From the IMG/VR virus record IMGVR_UViG_3300030451_005417, positions 1 through 36,841 of that record: a DNA stretch of 36,841 bases, one strand, 5' to 3'. Below are positions 31,783-36,841 of the stretch, in pieces. Every line of letters begins with the position of its first letter. The stretch's first letter is position 1. The notes beneath the pieces were generated by a model. It made no database searches and had not been told where the DNA came from. It saw nothing but the letters and a program-made list of their open reading frames with translations. The position numbers were made by a program, and so were the translations under genes. Source of the DNA: a virus.

Positions 31783-32066
31783 TGAATTATGATGATTGGA
31801 AACTAAGTAACCCTATTGATGATGCAGGGGATAATATTTTAGTAAGCTCATGTTGTGGAGATGACTATGAGGAAGATGTTATGATTTGTGGAGATTGTGG
31901 CTCTTATGAGATTGAAACTAAAATGAACGCATCAGGAGATGAAATACTAACTTTCTGCAACGAATGTAATAGCGTTGAGAACGAGGACTATGTAGATTAT
32001 GTTTGCTTCAAATGTGATGAGCCTTGTGATGCTATACCATTGTGGGAATATAAACAAAAGATATGA
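31782..32066 (+). CDS. Acidic multi-zinc-knuckle protein, 94 aa
   Basis: Four cysteine pairs: SSCCGDDYEEDVMICGDC, FCNEC and CFKCDEPC, indicating two stacked zinc ribbons within 94 residues, with high Asp/Glu content around them. Ribbon proteins of this size can bind nucleic acid or replace a transcription factor. It overlaps its neighbours by TAATG and ATGA. The acidic surface makes protein binding more likely than DNA binding. Confidence 0.65.
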   Translation: MNYDDWKLSNPIDDAGDNILVSSCCGDDYEEDVMICGDCGSYEIETKMNASGDEILTFCNECNSVENEDYVDYVCFKCDEPCDAIPLWEYKQKI

Positions 32067-32212
32067 AACAAGTAATAAATGTGCCAGTATATTATCATAT
32101 TGATGATAATAACAAAATAGTTATAGACTATGAACAAATGAATGAGTTTTACAATGCAAAGATTGAAAGACTTAAAATTGATACAGAGATAACAAATAAA
32201 AAATATCGCTAA
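32063..32212 (+). CDS. Very small protein, 49 aa
   Basis: ATG at 32063 overlaps the previous stop (ATGA) and the frame runs to the TAA at 32210-32212: MKQVINVPVYYHIDD ... FYNAKIERLKIDTEITNKKYR. A short strand part then a charged helix. It ends just before early promoter B. Coupling to the upstream gene supports it being real. Confidence 0.55.
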   Translation: MKQVINVPVYYHIDDNNKIVIDYEQMNEFYNAKIERLKIDTEITNKKYR

Positions 32213-32270
32213 AAATTTGGATAGTAAATATTTTTTTAGAATTATTTGCATATAACTTTAAAACACAAAC
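32208..32270 (+). promoter_or_regulatory. Early promoter element copy B
   Basis: GCTAAAAATTTGGATAGT, 20 bases after GG, then ATTATTTGCATATAAC at 32241. The leader AAAACACAAACAA runs to the ATG at 32273. Almost identical to copy C over about 60 bases. Confidence 0.85.
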
Positions 32271-32272
32271 AA

Positions 32273-32650
32273 ATGGAAACAAATTTCACAACAAAATTAG
32301 AGGGGCTTGATGTTGATGTCTTTGGTTTAGAAACCTATGTAGATAGGAAACAAAATCATGATGTTGAGGCAGTAGCAGTTATCGACTGGTACTTATATCA
32401 AGAATTTAGAGAGTGGGGCGTTAATAGTATAGGTTGCTATGCTACTAAAGTAGCTATTGAGCTAACTATAAACTGGTGGAATGATGATGACTCAGTAGAA
32501 CAAAAAACACTTACTATTGAAACTGAACACACTTCAAATGACGACTGGCAAATTACAGAATATACTTCAGAGGTATCTTTTGGATATGTTATTCAACCTC
32601 AGTCATTAGAATTAAATTTTGATACAAAAGAAATAACAATAAACTATTAA
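32273..32650 (+). CDS. Acidic beta-rich protein, 125 aa
   Basis: ATG at 32273 after the promoter leader; an upstream TTG lies inside the -7 box and is rejected. Begins METNFTTKLEGLDVDVFGLET and has alternating strands (VEAVAVIDWYLYQEF ... KVAIELTINWW ... KTLTIETEHT). No known family. Acidic, with many Trp and Tyr, like its neighbours. Likely expressed early. A beta-sandwich binding protein is the fold impression only. Confidence 0.6.
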   Translation: METNFTTKLEGLDVDVFGLETYVDRKQNHDVEAVAVIDWYLYQEFREWGVNSIGCYATKVAIELTINWWNDDDSVEQKTLTIETEHTSNDDWQITEYTSEVSFGYVIQPQSLELNFDTKEITINY

Positions 32651-32652
32651 TT

Positions 32653-32904
32653 ATGGAGAAGAATATAAGACAAAGACTTGAATTAAGCGTTGTTAAATTC
32701 GCTTACACAAAGAAAAATGGTAAAGTAAGGTATGCAACTGGTACAAACAATATACCTCTCTTAAACGAGCTATTTTCACTTAAATTAAAAGAAGAAGATT
32801 ATGAGGCTCAAAAGAGAAATGGCACTACTACATATTATGATTTGGGTGCTATGAACTGGAGATGTTTTAGAGATGATAGTTTAATAGAAGTAATAAATGA
32901 CTAA
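32653..32904 (+). CDS. DUF2693-like protein, 83 aa
   Basis: The sequence VVKFAYTKKNGKVRYATGTNNIPLLNEL ... TTYYDLGAMNWRCFRDDSLIEVI fits DUF2693, a small beta-rich family in Bacteroidetes phages and mobile elements (KKxGxxRxAxGT ... YDL ... WRxFxxxxL). Function is not known. It follows the previous gene by two bases. Family call from remembered pattern. Confidence 0.55.
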   Translation: MEKNIRQRLELSVVKFAYTKKNGKVRYATGTNNIPLLNELFSLKLKEEDYEAQKRNGTTTYYDLGAMNWRCFRDDSLIEVIND

Positions 32905-32906
32905 AC

Positions 32907-33266
32907 ATGGGATATAGAAGCGAAGTATTTTTAGGAGTAGAAAAAAAAGAGGCAAAGAAACTTGAGAAAGTTTTAAAAGACCATGACTTATTAGAACACT
33001 TCCAAAAAAGTGAACACAATTTTAAGTATCAATATCAGAATAATGAATGGGTTGATAACTTGTGGCATATTTACAAAGGCTCATGGCTTAAATGGTATGA
33101 GGGCTATAAAGATGTTGATGCAATTACTGAGTGTATTGATAAGCTGTCAGGAGATGGAGATAAAGCCTTTCAGGTGGCACTTGGAGAAGATGGCGTTGTA
33201 CATTCTGAGGTAGGGGACTACTGGGATTATATAGAACATAGGTCTGAACTTGTAATTTTAGGATAA
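32907..33266 (+). CDS. MGYRSEV-type phage protein, 119 aa
   Basis: Begins MGYRSEVFLGVEKKEAKKLEK, an N-terminus shared by many small phage proteins of unknown role in different hosts. The middle has HNFKYQYQNNEWVDNLWHIYKGSWLKWY and the end is DYWDYIEHRSELVILG. Ferredoxin-like alternation of strands and helices seems likely. Coupled to the next gene by TAATG. Expressed from the promoter B transcript by position. Confidence 0.6.
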   Translation: MGYRSEVFLGVEKKEAKKLEKVLKDHDLLEHFQKSEHNFKYQYQNNEWVDNLWHIYKGSWLKWYEGYKDVDAITECIDKLSGDGDKAFQVALGEDGVVHSEVGDYWDYIEHRSELVILG

Positions 33267-33517
33267 TGAAAGTAGTAAGTAAAAGATATATAGAAAACCA
33301 TAAGTTTATGGAGTTTGTAAGCGAAATAGCTACACAATTAACTGAACTTAACTTTCATGATGAAACCTTTGTAGAGGTGCAAGATGGTCTATCAGATGGC
33401 ACTTGTATTGTCTTTACTGAAGATGCACAAGAGTTTTATAATGAAAGGTATGATGAGGTTGAAACTATGGTTAATAAAATTATGGGCGTATATTCTGACA
33501 ATGAATTGAATGAGTAA
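33266..33517 (+). CDS. Small acidic protein, 83 aa
   Basis: Helical, acidic (MEFVSEIATQLTELNFHDETFVEVQDG ... MVNKIMGVYSDNELNE). Starts by TAATG overlap with the previous gene. Its stop (33515-33517) is the beginning of an AAAAGTCCTG repeat. Unrecognised. Confidence 0.55.
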   Translation: MKVVSKRYIENHKFMEFVSEIATQLTELNFHDETFVEVQDGLSDGTCIVFTEDAQEFYNERYDEVETMVNKIMGVYSDNELNE

Positions 33518-33542
33518 AAGTCCTGAGCAATTCACTTTAATA
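33516..33542 (+). repeat. AAAAGTCCTG dispersed repeat, copy 3
   Basis: AAAAGTCCTGAGCAATTCACTTTA region; as in copy 1 it starts within a stop codon (TAA at 33515-33517). Confidence 0.7.
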
Positions 33543-33561
33543 CTAACTTAAAAAATGTACT

Positions 33562-33636
33562 ATGGCTTGGATAATAGTAGGCATCATGTTTCTACTGGCT
33601 TTTGTAGGAGTTTATAATGATGTAAGAAATTCATAA
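33562..33636 (+). CDS. 24-aa membrane micropeptide
   Basis: ATG GCT TGG at 33562 to TAA at 33634: MAWIIVGIMFLLAFVGVY then NDVRNS. One full hydrophobic helix and a short polar end. It fits no larger frame and follows the A-rich leader typical here. Such micropeptides can act on host membrane proteins, but too short to prove by eye. Confidence 0.45.
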   Translation: MAWIIVGIMFLLAFVGVYNDVRNS

Positions 33637-33687
33637 CTACAAATAATTAGAAATAAATTTTTAAAAAACAAATAAATTTACAAAATT

Positions 33688-33942
33688 ATGAAATTAGCTT
33701 TTGATTATGATAATAGCAAAAATAAGGGATTCGATTTGTACTTGTATATTAAGTCAAATTTATATGAAAAAAGTATAGCTATTGAAACTGGTGGTAAAAT
33801 AGAGGTCTTTAACTGGTATTATTCCCCTCAGACTTCAGGGACTTTTAAGCAAAAAGAAACCTATCAAAGAACTACTATTCAGAACATGGTGCAGAAGATA
33901 ATAAATACAATAAATAAAAATAAATTGAAAAAAAGTTGCTAA
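33688..33942 (+). CDS. Small basic hypothetical protein, 84 aa
   Basis: Begins MKLAFDYDNSKNKGFDLYLYI. Aromatic beta-rich first part and a lysine-rich helical end (MVQKIINTINKNKLKKSC). Preceded by an A-rich leader. Its 3' end runs into early promoter C, where the promoter's TTGCT overlaps its last Cys codon and stop. Unrecognised. Confidence 0.55.
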   Translation: MKLAFDYDNSKNKGFDLYLYIKSNLYEKSIAIETGGKIEVFNWYYSPQTSGTFKQKETYQRTTIQNMVQKIINTINKNKLKKSC

Positions 33943-34000
33943 AAATTTGGTAGTGTCAATTTTTTTTAGAATTATTTGTACAGAATTTAAAAACAAACAA
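33936..34000 (+). promoter_or_regulatory. Early promoter element copy C
   Basis: TTGCTAAAAATTTGGTAGT, 20 bases after GG, then ATTATTTGTAC at 33971, then TTAAAAACAAACAAAAAC. Nearly identical to copy B. It drives the gene at 34020. Confidence 0.85.
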
Positions 34001-34019
34001 AAACTAAAAACAAAACAAG

Positions 34020-34202
34020 ATGAGAAAATTTCCTAAGTATTTACAAAATTTATCGCAAAGAGGTAACCAAATTTGGAGCTATACTACACATGTAGCTACT
34101 ATTGAGGGCAACGATTTAATCCAACATGGTTGGTGGTCTGTTACTACACAAAAGCATATAAACTATGTAGCTAACTACTATGGCTTAAATCTTGTAAAAT
34201 AG
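34020..34202 (+). CDS. Small basic protein, 60 aa
   Basis: First gene after promoter C: MRKFPKYLQNLSQRGNQIWS ... GWWSVTTQKHINYVANYYGL. Basic and aromatic, opposite in charge to the neighbours under promoters A and B. Possibly nucleic-acid binding. Next gene starts five bases after its stop. Unrecognised. Confidence 0.55.
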   Translation: MRKFPKYLQNLSQRGNQIWSYTTHVATIEGNDLIQHGWWSVTTQKHINYVANYYGLNLVK

Positions 34203-34207
34203 AAACT

Positions 34208-34366
34208 ATGAAAGAATACAGAATAATACCATTAGAAAATGGGGATTACATACAAATTAAATATGAAATAGAGGGAATTGTGTACGATAGGTTTGATAAG
34301 AATGATGAGCATATTGAAAGTTATGGGTACGATTTTTATTCAGAAATAAAACACTTAAAAAGATGA
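34208..34366 (+). CDS. Small acidic protein, 52 aa
   Basis: ATG at 34208 to TGA overlapping the next ATG (ATGA at 34363-34366): MKEYRIIPLENGDYIQIKYE ... DFYSEIKHLKR. Short beta-rich start, helical end. Overlap with the next gene argues that it is real. Unrecognised. Confidence 0.55.
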   Translation: MKEYRIIPLENGDYIQIKYEIEGIVYDRFDKNDEHIESYGYDFYSEIKHLKR

Positions 34367-34635
34367 AAATATTAAGAGAACAATATACGCAAAGAGGTGG
34401 AGGGATTGAAATAGCTTTAGATGATTATGGTTATACTGGAGAGAAAATGACTGCTTATCAAAATTATTTGGGTGGTGGTATGTTAGGCAGTGTTCAAAAT
34501 GATTGTACTATCAGGAACTGGCAAGGTAACCCTGAGCTTGTTGATAAAGCTATGGAGCTAAAGATATTGTTTTGTCGCAATATGGGGCTATCTCCTGACT
34601 TTTTAGATGTAAATAGACCAGCAAGAGCTTATTAA
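34363..34635 (+). CDS. Hypothetical protein, 90 aa
   Basis: Begins MKILREQYTQRGGGIEIALDD; glycine-rich loop LGGGMLGSVQND, then helix VDKAMELKILFCRNMGL. It is the last gene before a terminator about 50 bp downstream. No family recognised. Confidence 0.6.
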   Translation: MKILREQYTQRGGGIEIALDDYGYTGEKMTAYQNYLGGGMLGSVQNDCTIRNWQGNPELVDKAMELKILFCRNMGLSPDFLDVNRPARAY

Positions 34636-34684
34636 GAATTTTGTTTGTTTAGTGGGGTTTAGCTTAGGATTGACCAAGCTAATA

Positions 34685-34720
34685 AAAAGGGGCTACATAT
34701 CGTGTCCCTTTTCCTTTTTT
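34685..34720 (+). terminator. Intrinsic terminator
   Basis: AAAAGGGG (34685-34692) pairs with TCCCTTTT (34705-34712), eight pairs including one G-T, with a 12-base loop, followed by CCTTTTTT. It ends the transcript from promoter C. Confidence 0.8.
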
Positions 34721-34723
34721 GAA

Positions 34724-34766
34724 AAAATCCTGAGGGCAAAAAAGTCCTGAGGATTTTCTTTTAGGG
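34724..34766 (+). repeat. AAAAGTCCTG dispersed repeat, copy 4 plus partial copy
   Basis: AAAATCCTGAG at 34724-34734 (partial) and AAAAGTCCTGAGGATTTTC from 34741. The pair can also fold with each other: AAAATCCT and AGGATTTT. Directly after the terminator. Confidence 0.65.
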
Positions 34767-34954
34767 GAAAAAATGGCTGAGGGGGGTTTAAATCGCTGAA
34801 ACCCTTGCTATCACTGGGCTTAGGGCTTATTGGCTTAACTGGTTTTATTCGTTTTCTCTTTTACTGGTGCAAATCATGAAAAAAATATTTGATATAAAAA
34901 AATATTTGACTACTTATTTTTGTTATTTATAATGAATATAAATTAGCCTAAAAT

Positions 34955-34985
34955 TTTGCAGGATTAAAAAATTAATATACATTTG
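34955..34985 (+). promoter_or_regulatory. Promoter before 35019
   Basis: TTTG at 34955-34958, 19 bases, TACATTTG at 34978-34985. Exact Bacteroidetes pattern. It serves the pair of genes at 35019 and 35349. Confidence 0.75.
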
Positions 34986-35018
34986 CTCAAAATCAATTAC
35001 TAATTAAACACTAAACAA

Positions 35019-35330
35019 ATGAATACAATTACAACAAACAAAAACAAAATTACTTATTTATTTGCAGTTAATACGCCTGAGCAATTAACACAAATTAAAC
35101 AAACTGCATGTACTATTTTTGGAGGCTATACCTTGACAACCTGTTCAGGTGGCTGGACTTCTAAGGATAACGAATTGATGCAAGAAACCTCCTACAAATT
35201 AGAGGTAATAACTACAAAAGATTATCAATATATAAATAATTTAGCTCAACACATAGCCAAAATAGGCAAACAAAAAGAGGTTTATTTTTTTATTGATAAA
35301 CTTGTATTAAATATTGTAAATAATTACTAA
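35019..35330 (+). CDS. Hypothetical protein, 103 aa
   Basis: Starts MNTITTNKNKITYLFAVNTPEQ after a 24-base leader (AATTACTAATTAAACACT ... CAAATG). Beta-alpha alternating region with TCSGGWTSKDN then ETSYKLEVITT and a helix at YINNLAQHIAKIGKQ. This is like a small enzyme-inhibitor or host-interaction protein in shape, but not recognised. Unlike the upstream genes it is near neutral or basic. Followed by 35349 with the same leader. Confidence 0.6.
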   Translation: MNTITTNKNKITYLFAVNTPEQLTQIKQTACTIFGGYTLTTCSGGWTSKDNELMQETSYKLEVITTKDYQYINNLAQHIAKIGKQKEVYFFIDKLVLNIVNNY

Positions 35331-35350
35331 TTATTAAACACTAAACAAAT
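35322..35350 (+). repeat. Duplicated translation leader
   Basis: AATTACTAATTA(TT)AAACACTAAACAAATGAA occurs at 34995-35022 and again here at 35322-35352, before the two adjacent genes. The second copy covers the stop of the first gene. The identity beyond the start codon region suggests duplication of the leader or selection for shared ribosome or regulator binding. Confidence 0.6.
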
Positions 35351-35627
35351 GAAAACACAAACAGAAAAAGCAGTTACTAACTTGGTTTTAGAATCTCAAA
35401 TAAAAAATATTTTTAAAAATTATTATTGCTCAAATGAATATTTTTATATCCCTTTGGAAGATGATAAAACAAAAATACACAAAATTAAGGAGCTTAAAAA
35501 CTGGCTAAACACAAATATAAATTTATATGAATTGTCTATTGTTTTTACTTCAGGAATAAAACAAGATTATAAAAGTACATTAAAACTTAAAGCCTTAGAA
35601 GATAGTTTTTTATTTCCTGAGTATTAA
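35349..35627 (+). CDS. Hypothetical protein, 92 aa
   Basis: MKTQTEKAVTNLVLESQIKN then YYCSNEYFYIPLEDDKTKIHK and SIVFTSGIKQDYKSTLK. Mixed alpha/beta, near neutral. Shares its leader with the gene at 35019 and is followed by a terminator. It and 35019 may form a small two-gene unit. The pair could be toxin-antitoxin-like or anti-host, but no sequence feature decides this. Confidence 0.55.
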   Translation: MKTQTEKAVTNLVLESQIKNIFKNYYCSNEYFYIPLEDDKTKIHKIKELKNWLNTNINLYELSIVFTSGIKQDYKSTLKLKALEDSFLFPEY

Positions 35628-35645
35628 AAATAAATACTAACTAAT

Positions 35646-35678
35646 AAAAAGAGGGAGCAAAAAAGCTCCTTTTTTTTT
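35646..35678 (+). terminator. Intrinsic terminator
   Basis: AAAAAGAGGGAGC (35646-35658), loop AAAAAA, then GCTCC followed by nine T. Five GC-rich pairs are extended by A-T and G-T pairs into the T-run. It closes the 35019-35627 unit. Confidence 0.85.
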
Positions 35679-35812
35679 GCTTTATACTTTTATAAAATAT
35701 TAGTTTTTAAGCTCAGATAAGCAAAATTTATACAAAATTATACACAAATTAGCCTATTTAAGCCACTTTTCAGCCTGTTTAAGAGCATTAAAAAAAAATA
35801 AAATATATTTTT

Positions 35813-35830
35813 ATCAAAAAATTTTTTGAT
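35813..35830. repeat. Perfect 18-bp palindrome
   Basis: ATC, six A, six T, GAT. It reads the same on both strands and could be a protein-binding site or a bidirectional weak terminator. Confidence 0.6.
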
Positions 35831-35921
35831 TTACGAAAAAACGCTGATTTTCAAGGGGGGTCTGATATTCACAATAGATTTTGACCATCAGATTATTATG
35901 CACATTGTGTAATTTATTTCC

Positions 35922-35952
35922 TTGCGTTCTAATAAACTTTTTATTATTATTG
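35922..35952 (+). promoter_or_regulatory. Candidate promoter for packaging genes
   Basis: TTG at 35922-35924, 20 bases, then TATTATTG at 35945-35952 (one mismatch from TAnnTTTG). The ATG of the small terminase is at 35977. Confidence 0.45.
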
Positions 35953-35976
35953 TAAAAAATTATTATGCACTAAAAT

Positions 35977-36435
35977 ATGAGTGAGGAAAACGAAGATTTA
36001 AAGGCTGAGATTATTGCCACAGGTACGCAAAATATTCAAACGAGGTTTGAGGGAAAAGCGACAAAGCTGGAGTCTCATAAGAGGACTTCAGAGATAGTAA
36101 GATTGGTTCTTCAGGGAGTTAGATACACAGATATAATTGAGTATTGTGATAAGAACTGGGGAATCAAGAAAAGACAAGCTTCAATTTATTATAAGAGGGC
36201 TTTAGAGTATTTTAAAGAGCAGTTTGATGAAGAGAAGCAGTATGAGGTTGATAAGCACACCATGATGCTTTACGACCTTTACACAAAAGGTTATAGAAAT
36301 GGAGATTTAAACATCTGTAGGTTGTTACTTCAAGATATAGCTAAGATGAAAGGTATTTCTATCGACAGAGTTGATTTAACAAGTGGAGGAGATTCATTTG
36401 TGTTTAACTATACGAAACCTGAAGATGAGAAATGA
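35977..36435 (+). CDS. terS: Terminase small subunit
   Basis: 152 aa. The N-terminal half is a HTH (HKRTSEIVRLVLQGVRYTDIIEYCDKNWGIKKRQASIYYKRALEYF), which in this family binds the packaging signal. The C-terminal half is helical, then ends in a short tail (GGDSFVFNYTKPEDEK) as in small terminases that contact the large subunit. Length and position in the packaging block fit. The large subunit is not adjacent: two small genes intervene across the circle junction. Confidence 0.75.
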   Translation: MSEENEDLKAEIIATGTQNIQTRFEGKATKLESHKRTSEIVRLVLQGVRYTDIIEYCDKNWGIKKRQASIYYKRALEYFKEQFDEEKQYEVDKHTMMLYDLYTKGYRNGDLNICRLLLQDIAKMKGISIDRVDLTSGGDSFVFNYTKPEDEK

Positions 36436-36585
36436 ATATAGTAAACCCAAACTCAATAGTTTTACAGTTTGTTTTGACAAGCAAAACAATTTTTCATTTG
36501 TTTGTCGTGATATGAACTCTGAAAAACAAACGAGTTTTCAAATTTAATAAAATTAATTTAAAAAATCAAGAAACTTTTAGAAAAA
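36436..36585 (+). other. 150-bp gap after small terminase
   Basis: A 27-codon frame (ATG at 36432, overlapping the terS stop by ATGA) ends at 36515 and seems too short to call. The rest is AT-rich, with a loose inverted repeat of GTTTGT/ACAAAC between 36497 and 36535. A long A-rich leader precedes the ATG at 36586. Confidence 0.4.
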
Positions 36586-36841
36586 ATGGCAACACAAGTA
36601 ATGACAATAGTTTTTGAGCTTGTATCTTTTGATACATTAAGGCAAGGTGGAACTGTACCATACGACCCAACGACAGATACGCCACTGGTAAGGGTGTATG
36701 TAAAATATAAGACAGGGTTTTTTGCAGTAGCAAATATCTCTTTAAATGATGTAAAAGATTTAACAAGAAATCAAGCTGTGCTGACAGGTTTAGCAAGTAT
36801 GGCTGATGGAAGTATTCCTGTAAGTAATATTACAGATAACA
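36586..36841 (+). CDS. 5' part of the 115-aa protein that spans the circle junction
   Basis: ATG at 36586 (MATQVMTIVFELVSFDTLRQ) runs in frame to the window end. The last 100 bases repeat bases 1-100, where the frame continues to the stop at 192. First 52 residues include GGTVPYDPTTDTPLVRVYVKY, then ANISLNDVKDLTRNQ. The end differs from the start copy by one silent base (AAC versus AAT, Asn). Similar openings (MAT..V..) occur in the structural gene at 28165. Function unknown; probably structural. Confidence 0.75.
   Translation, partial: MATQVMTIVFELVSFDTLRQGGTVPYDPTTDTPLVRVYVKYKTGFFAVANISLNDVKDLTRNQAVLTGLASMADGSIPVSNITDN
36742..36841. repeat. Terminal overlap with bases 1-100
   Basis: 98 identical bases, then one mismatch (C here, T at 99) and one more identical base. 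It marks circular closure of the contig rather than a true terminal repeat, though a real short direct terminal repeat cannot be excluded by sequence alone. Confidence 0.85.

Larger units (their letters stand above)
34636..35018 (+). other. Gene-free 383-bp region
   Basis: Holds an intrinsic terminator, repeat copies, a G6 run at 34782-34787, a GGGTTT/AAACCC inverted repeat (34785-34805), three GGCTTA units at 34817-34837, and a promoter. It is richer in G than the rest of the genome. I find no convincing ORF or tRNA here. Confidence 0.6.
35628..35976 (+). other. 349-bp non-coding block before packaging genes
   Basis: Contents: terminator (35646-35678); DnaA-box-like TTATACAAA (35728-35736) and TTATACACA (35738-35746), 10 bp apart and in the same orientation; two AGCCTxTTTAAG units (35751, 35771); a perfect 18-bp palindrome of A and T tracts (35813-35830); a G6 run (35855-35860); two ATTATTATGCAC units (35892, 35957). 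Candidate replication origin or packaging (pac/cos) site beside terS. By chance about three TTATNCACA matches are expected genome-wide. Confidence 0.5.

Noticed and set aside
35728-35746. Certain call of a replication origin from the DnaA-box pair
   Set aside because: Two short boxes are too weak statistically; kept only as part of a candidate non-coding block.
36432-36515. 27-aa frame overlapping the terS stop
   Set aside because: Too short and without features; the ATGA overlap alone is weak evidence.
1-36841. CRISPR arrays, tRNA genes, integrase or transposase genes
   Set aside because: None was found by eye on either strand. No spaced repeat units of CRISPR type, no tRNA cloverleaf, and no tyrosine or serine recombinase or DDE motif was visible, which argues for a virulent phage but does not prove it.

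Overview
The window is one complete circular phage genome, opened inside a gene and read slightly past one full turn. Bases 1-98 recur exactly at 36742-36839. The next base differs (T at 99, C at 36840) and is silent, so the unit is about 36,741 bp. The genome is AT-rich and codes for a tailed dsDNA virus, most likely a siphovirus because it has a long TP901-type tape measure and no visible sheath or contractile baseplate genes. I infer a Bacteroidetes host, probably a Flavobacteriia relative. Starts follow A-rich leaders with no Shine-Dalgarno sequence. Several promoters match the Bacteroidetes pattern TTTG - about 19 nt - TAnnTTTG. A structural protein carries the GCTDPxALNY...DDGSC motif typical of Bacteroidetes surface proteins.

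Layout around the circle. (1) Packaging, plus strand: small terminase (35977), a 115-aa protein spanning the junction (36586 to 192), a one-helix membrane peptide (195) and the large terminase (353). (2) Tail, plus strand, 1719-14187: tail-assembly-chaperone pair with a probable -1 frameshift at a T9 run, a zinc-finger protein, terminator and completion-type proteins, a 453-aa tail protein, a 1447-aa hub/fibre protein and the 1325-aa tape measure last. (3) Two small plus genes (14210-14756) that meet a minus-strand replication operon head-on. (4) Replication and recombination, minus strand, 20525 down to 14737: Rad52-like protein, DnaA-domain-IV protein, SSB-like protein, wHTH initiator, primase-helicase, wHTH protein, dNTP pyrophosphohydrolase-like protein, zinc ribbon and RusA resolvase. 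(5) Head, plus strand, 20689-28701: ClpP-type protease with scaffold-like C-terminus, major capsid, tail-tube candidate, small basic protein, portal, connector, fibre and accessory structural protein. (6) Lysis, 28701-29859: coiled-coil/TM protein, DUF5675 enzyme candidate and GTA-type holin. (7) Metallophosphoesterase and two small genes (29907-31188). (8) An accessory region, 31189-35627, of many small, mostly acidic unknown proteins. (9) A 349-bp non-coding block before the small terminase.

Regulation is unusually readable. Four near-identical promoter elements (three plus-strand, one minus-strand) share TTTGG, exactly 20 nt, then ATTATTTG or ATATTTG. They sit before the accessory genes and the replication operon, so these probably form one early regulon. 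A different promoter, whose -33 box lies in the loop of a hairpin, precedes the portal block. A 10-base repeat, AAAAGTCCTG, occurs at gene ends and after terminators only in the accessory region. All functional calls come from reading the sequence and from remembered family patterns. No searches were run.
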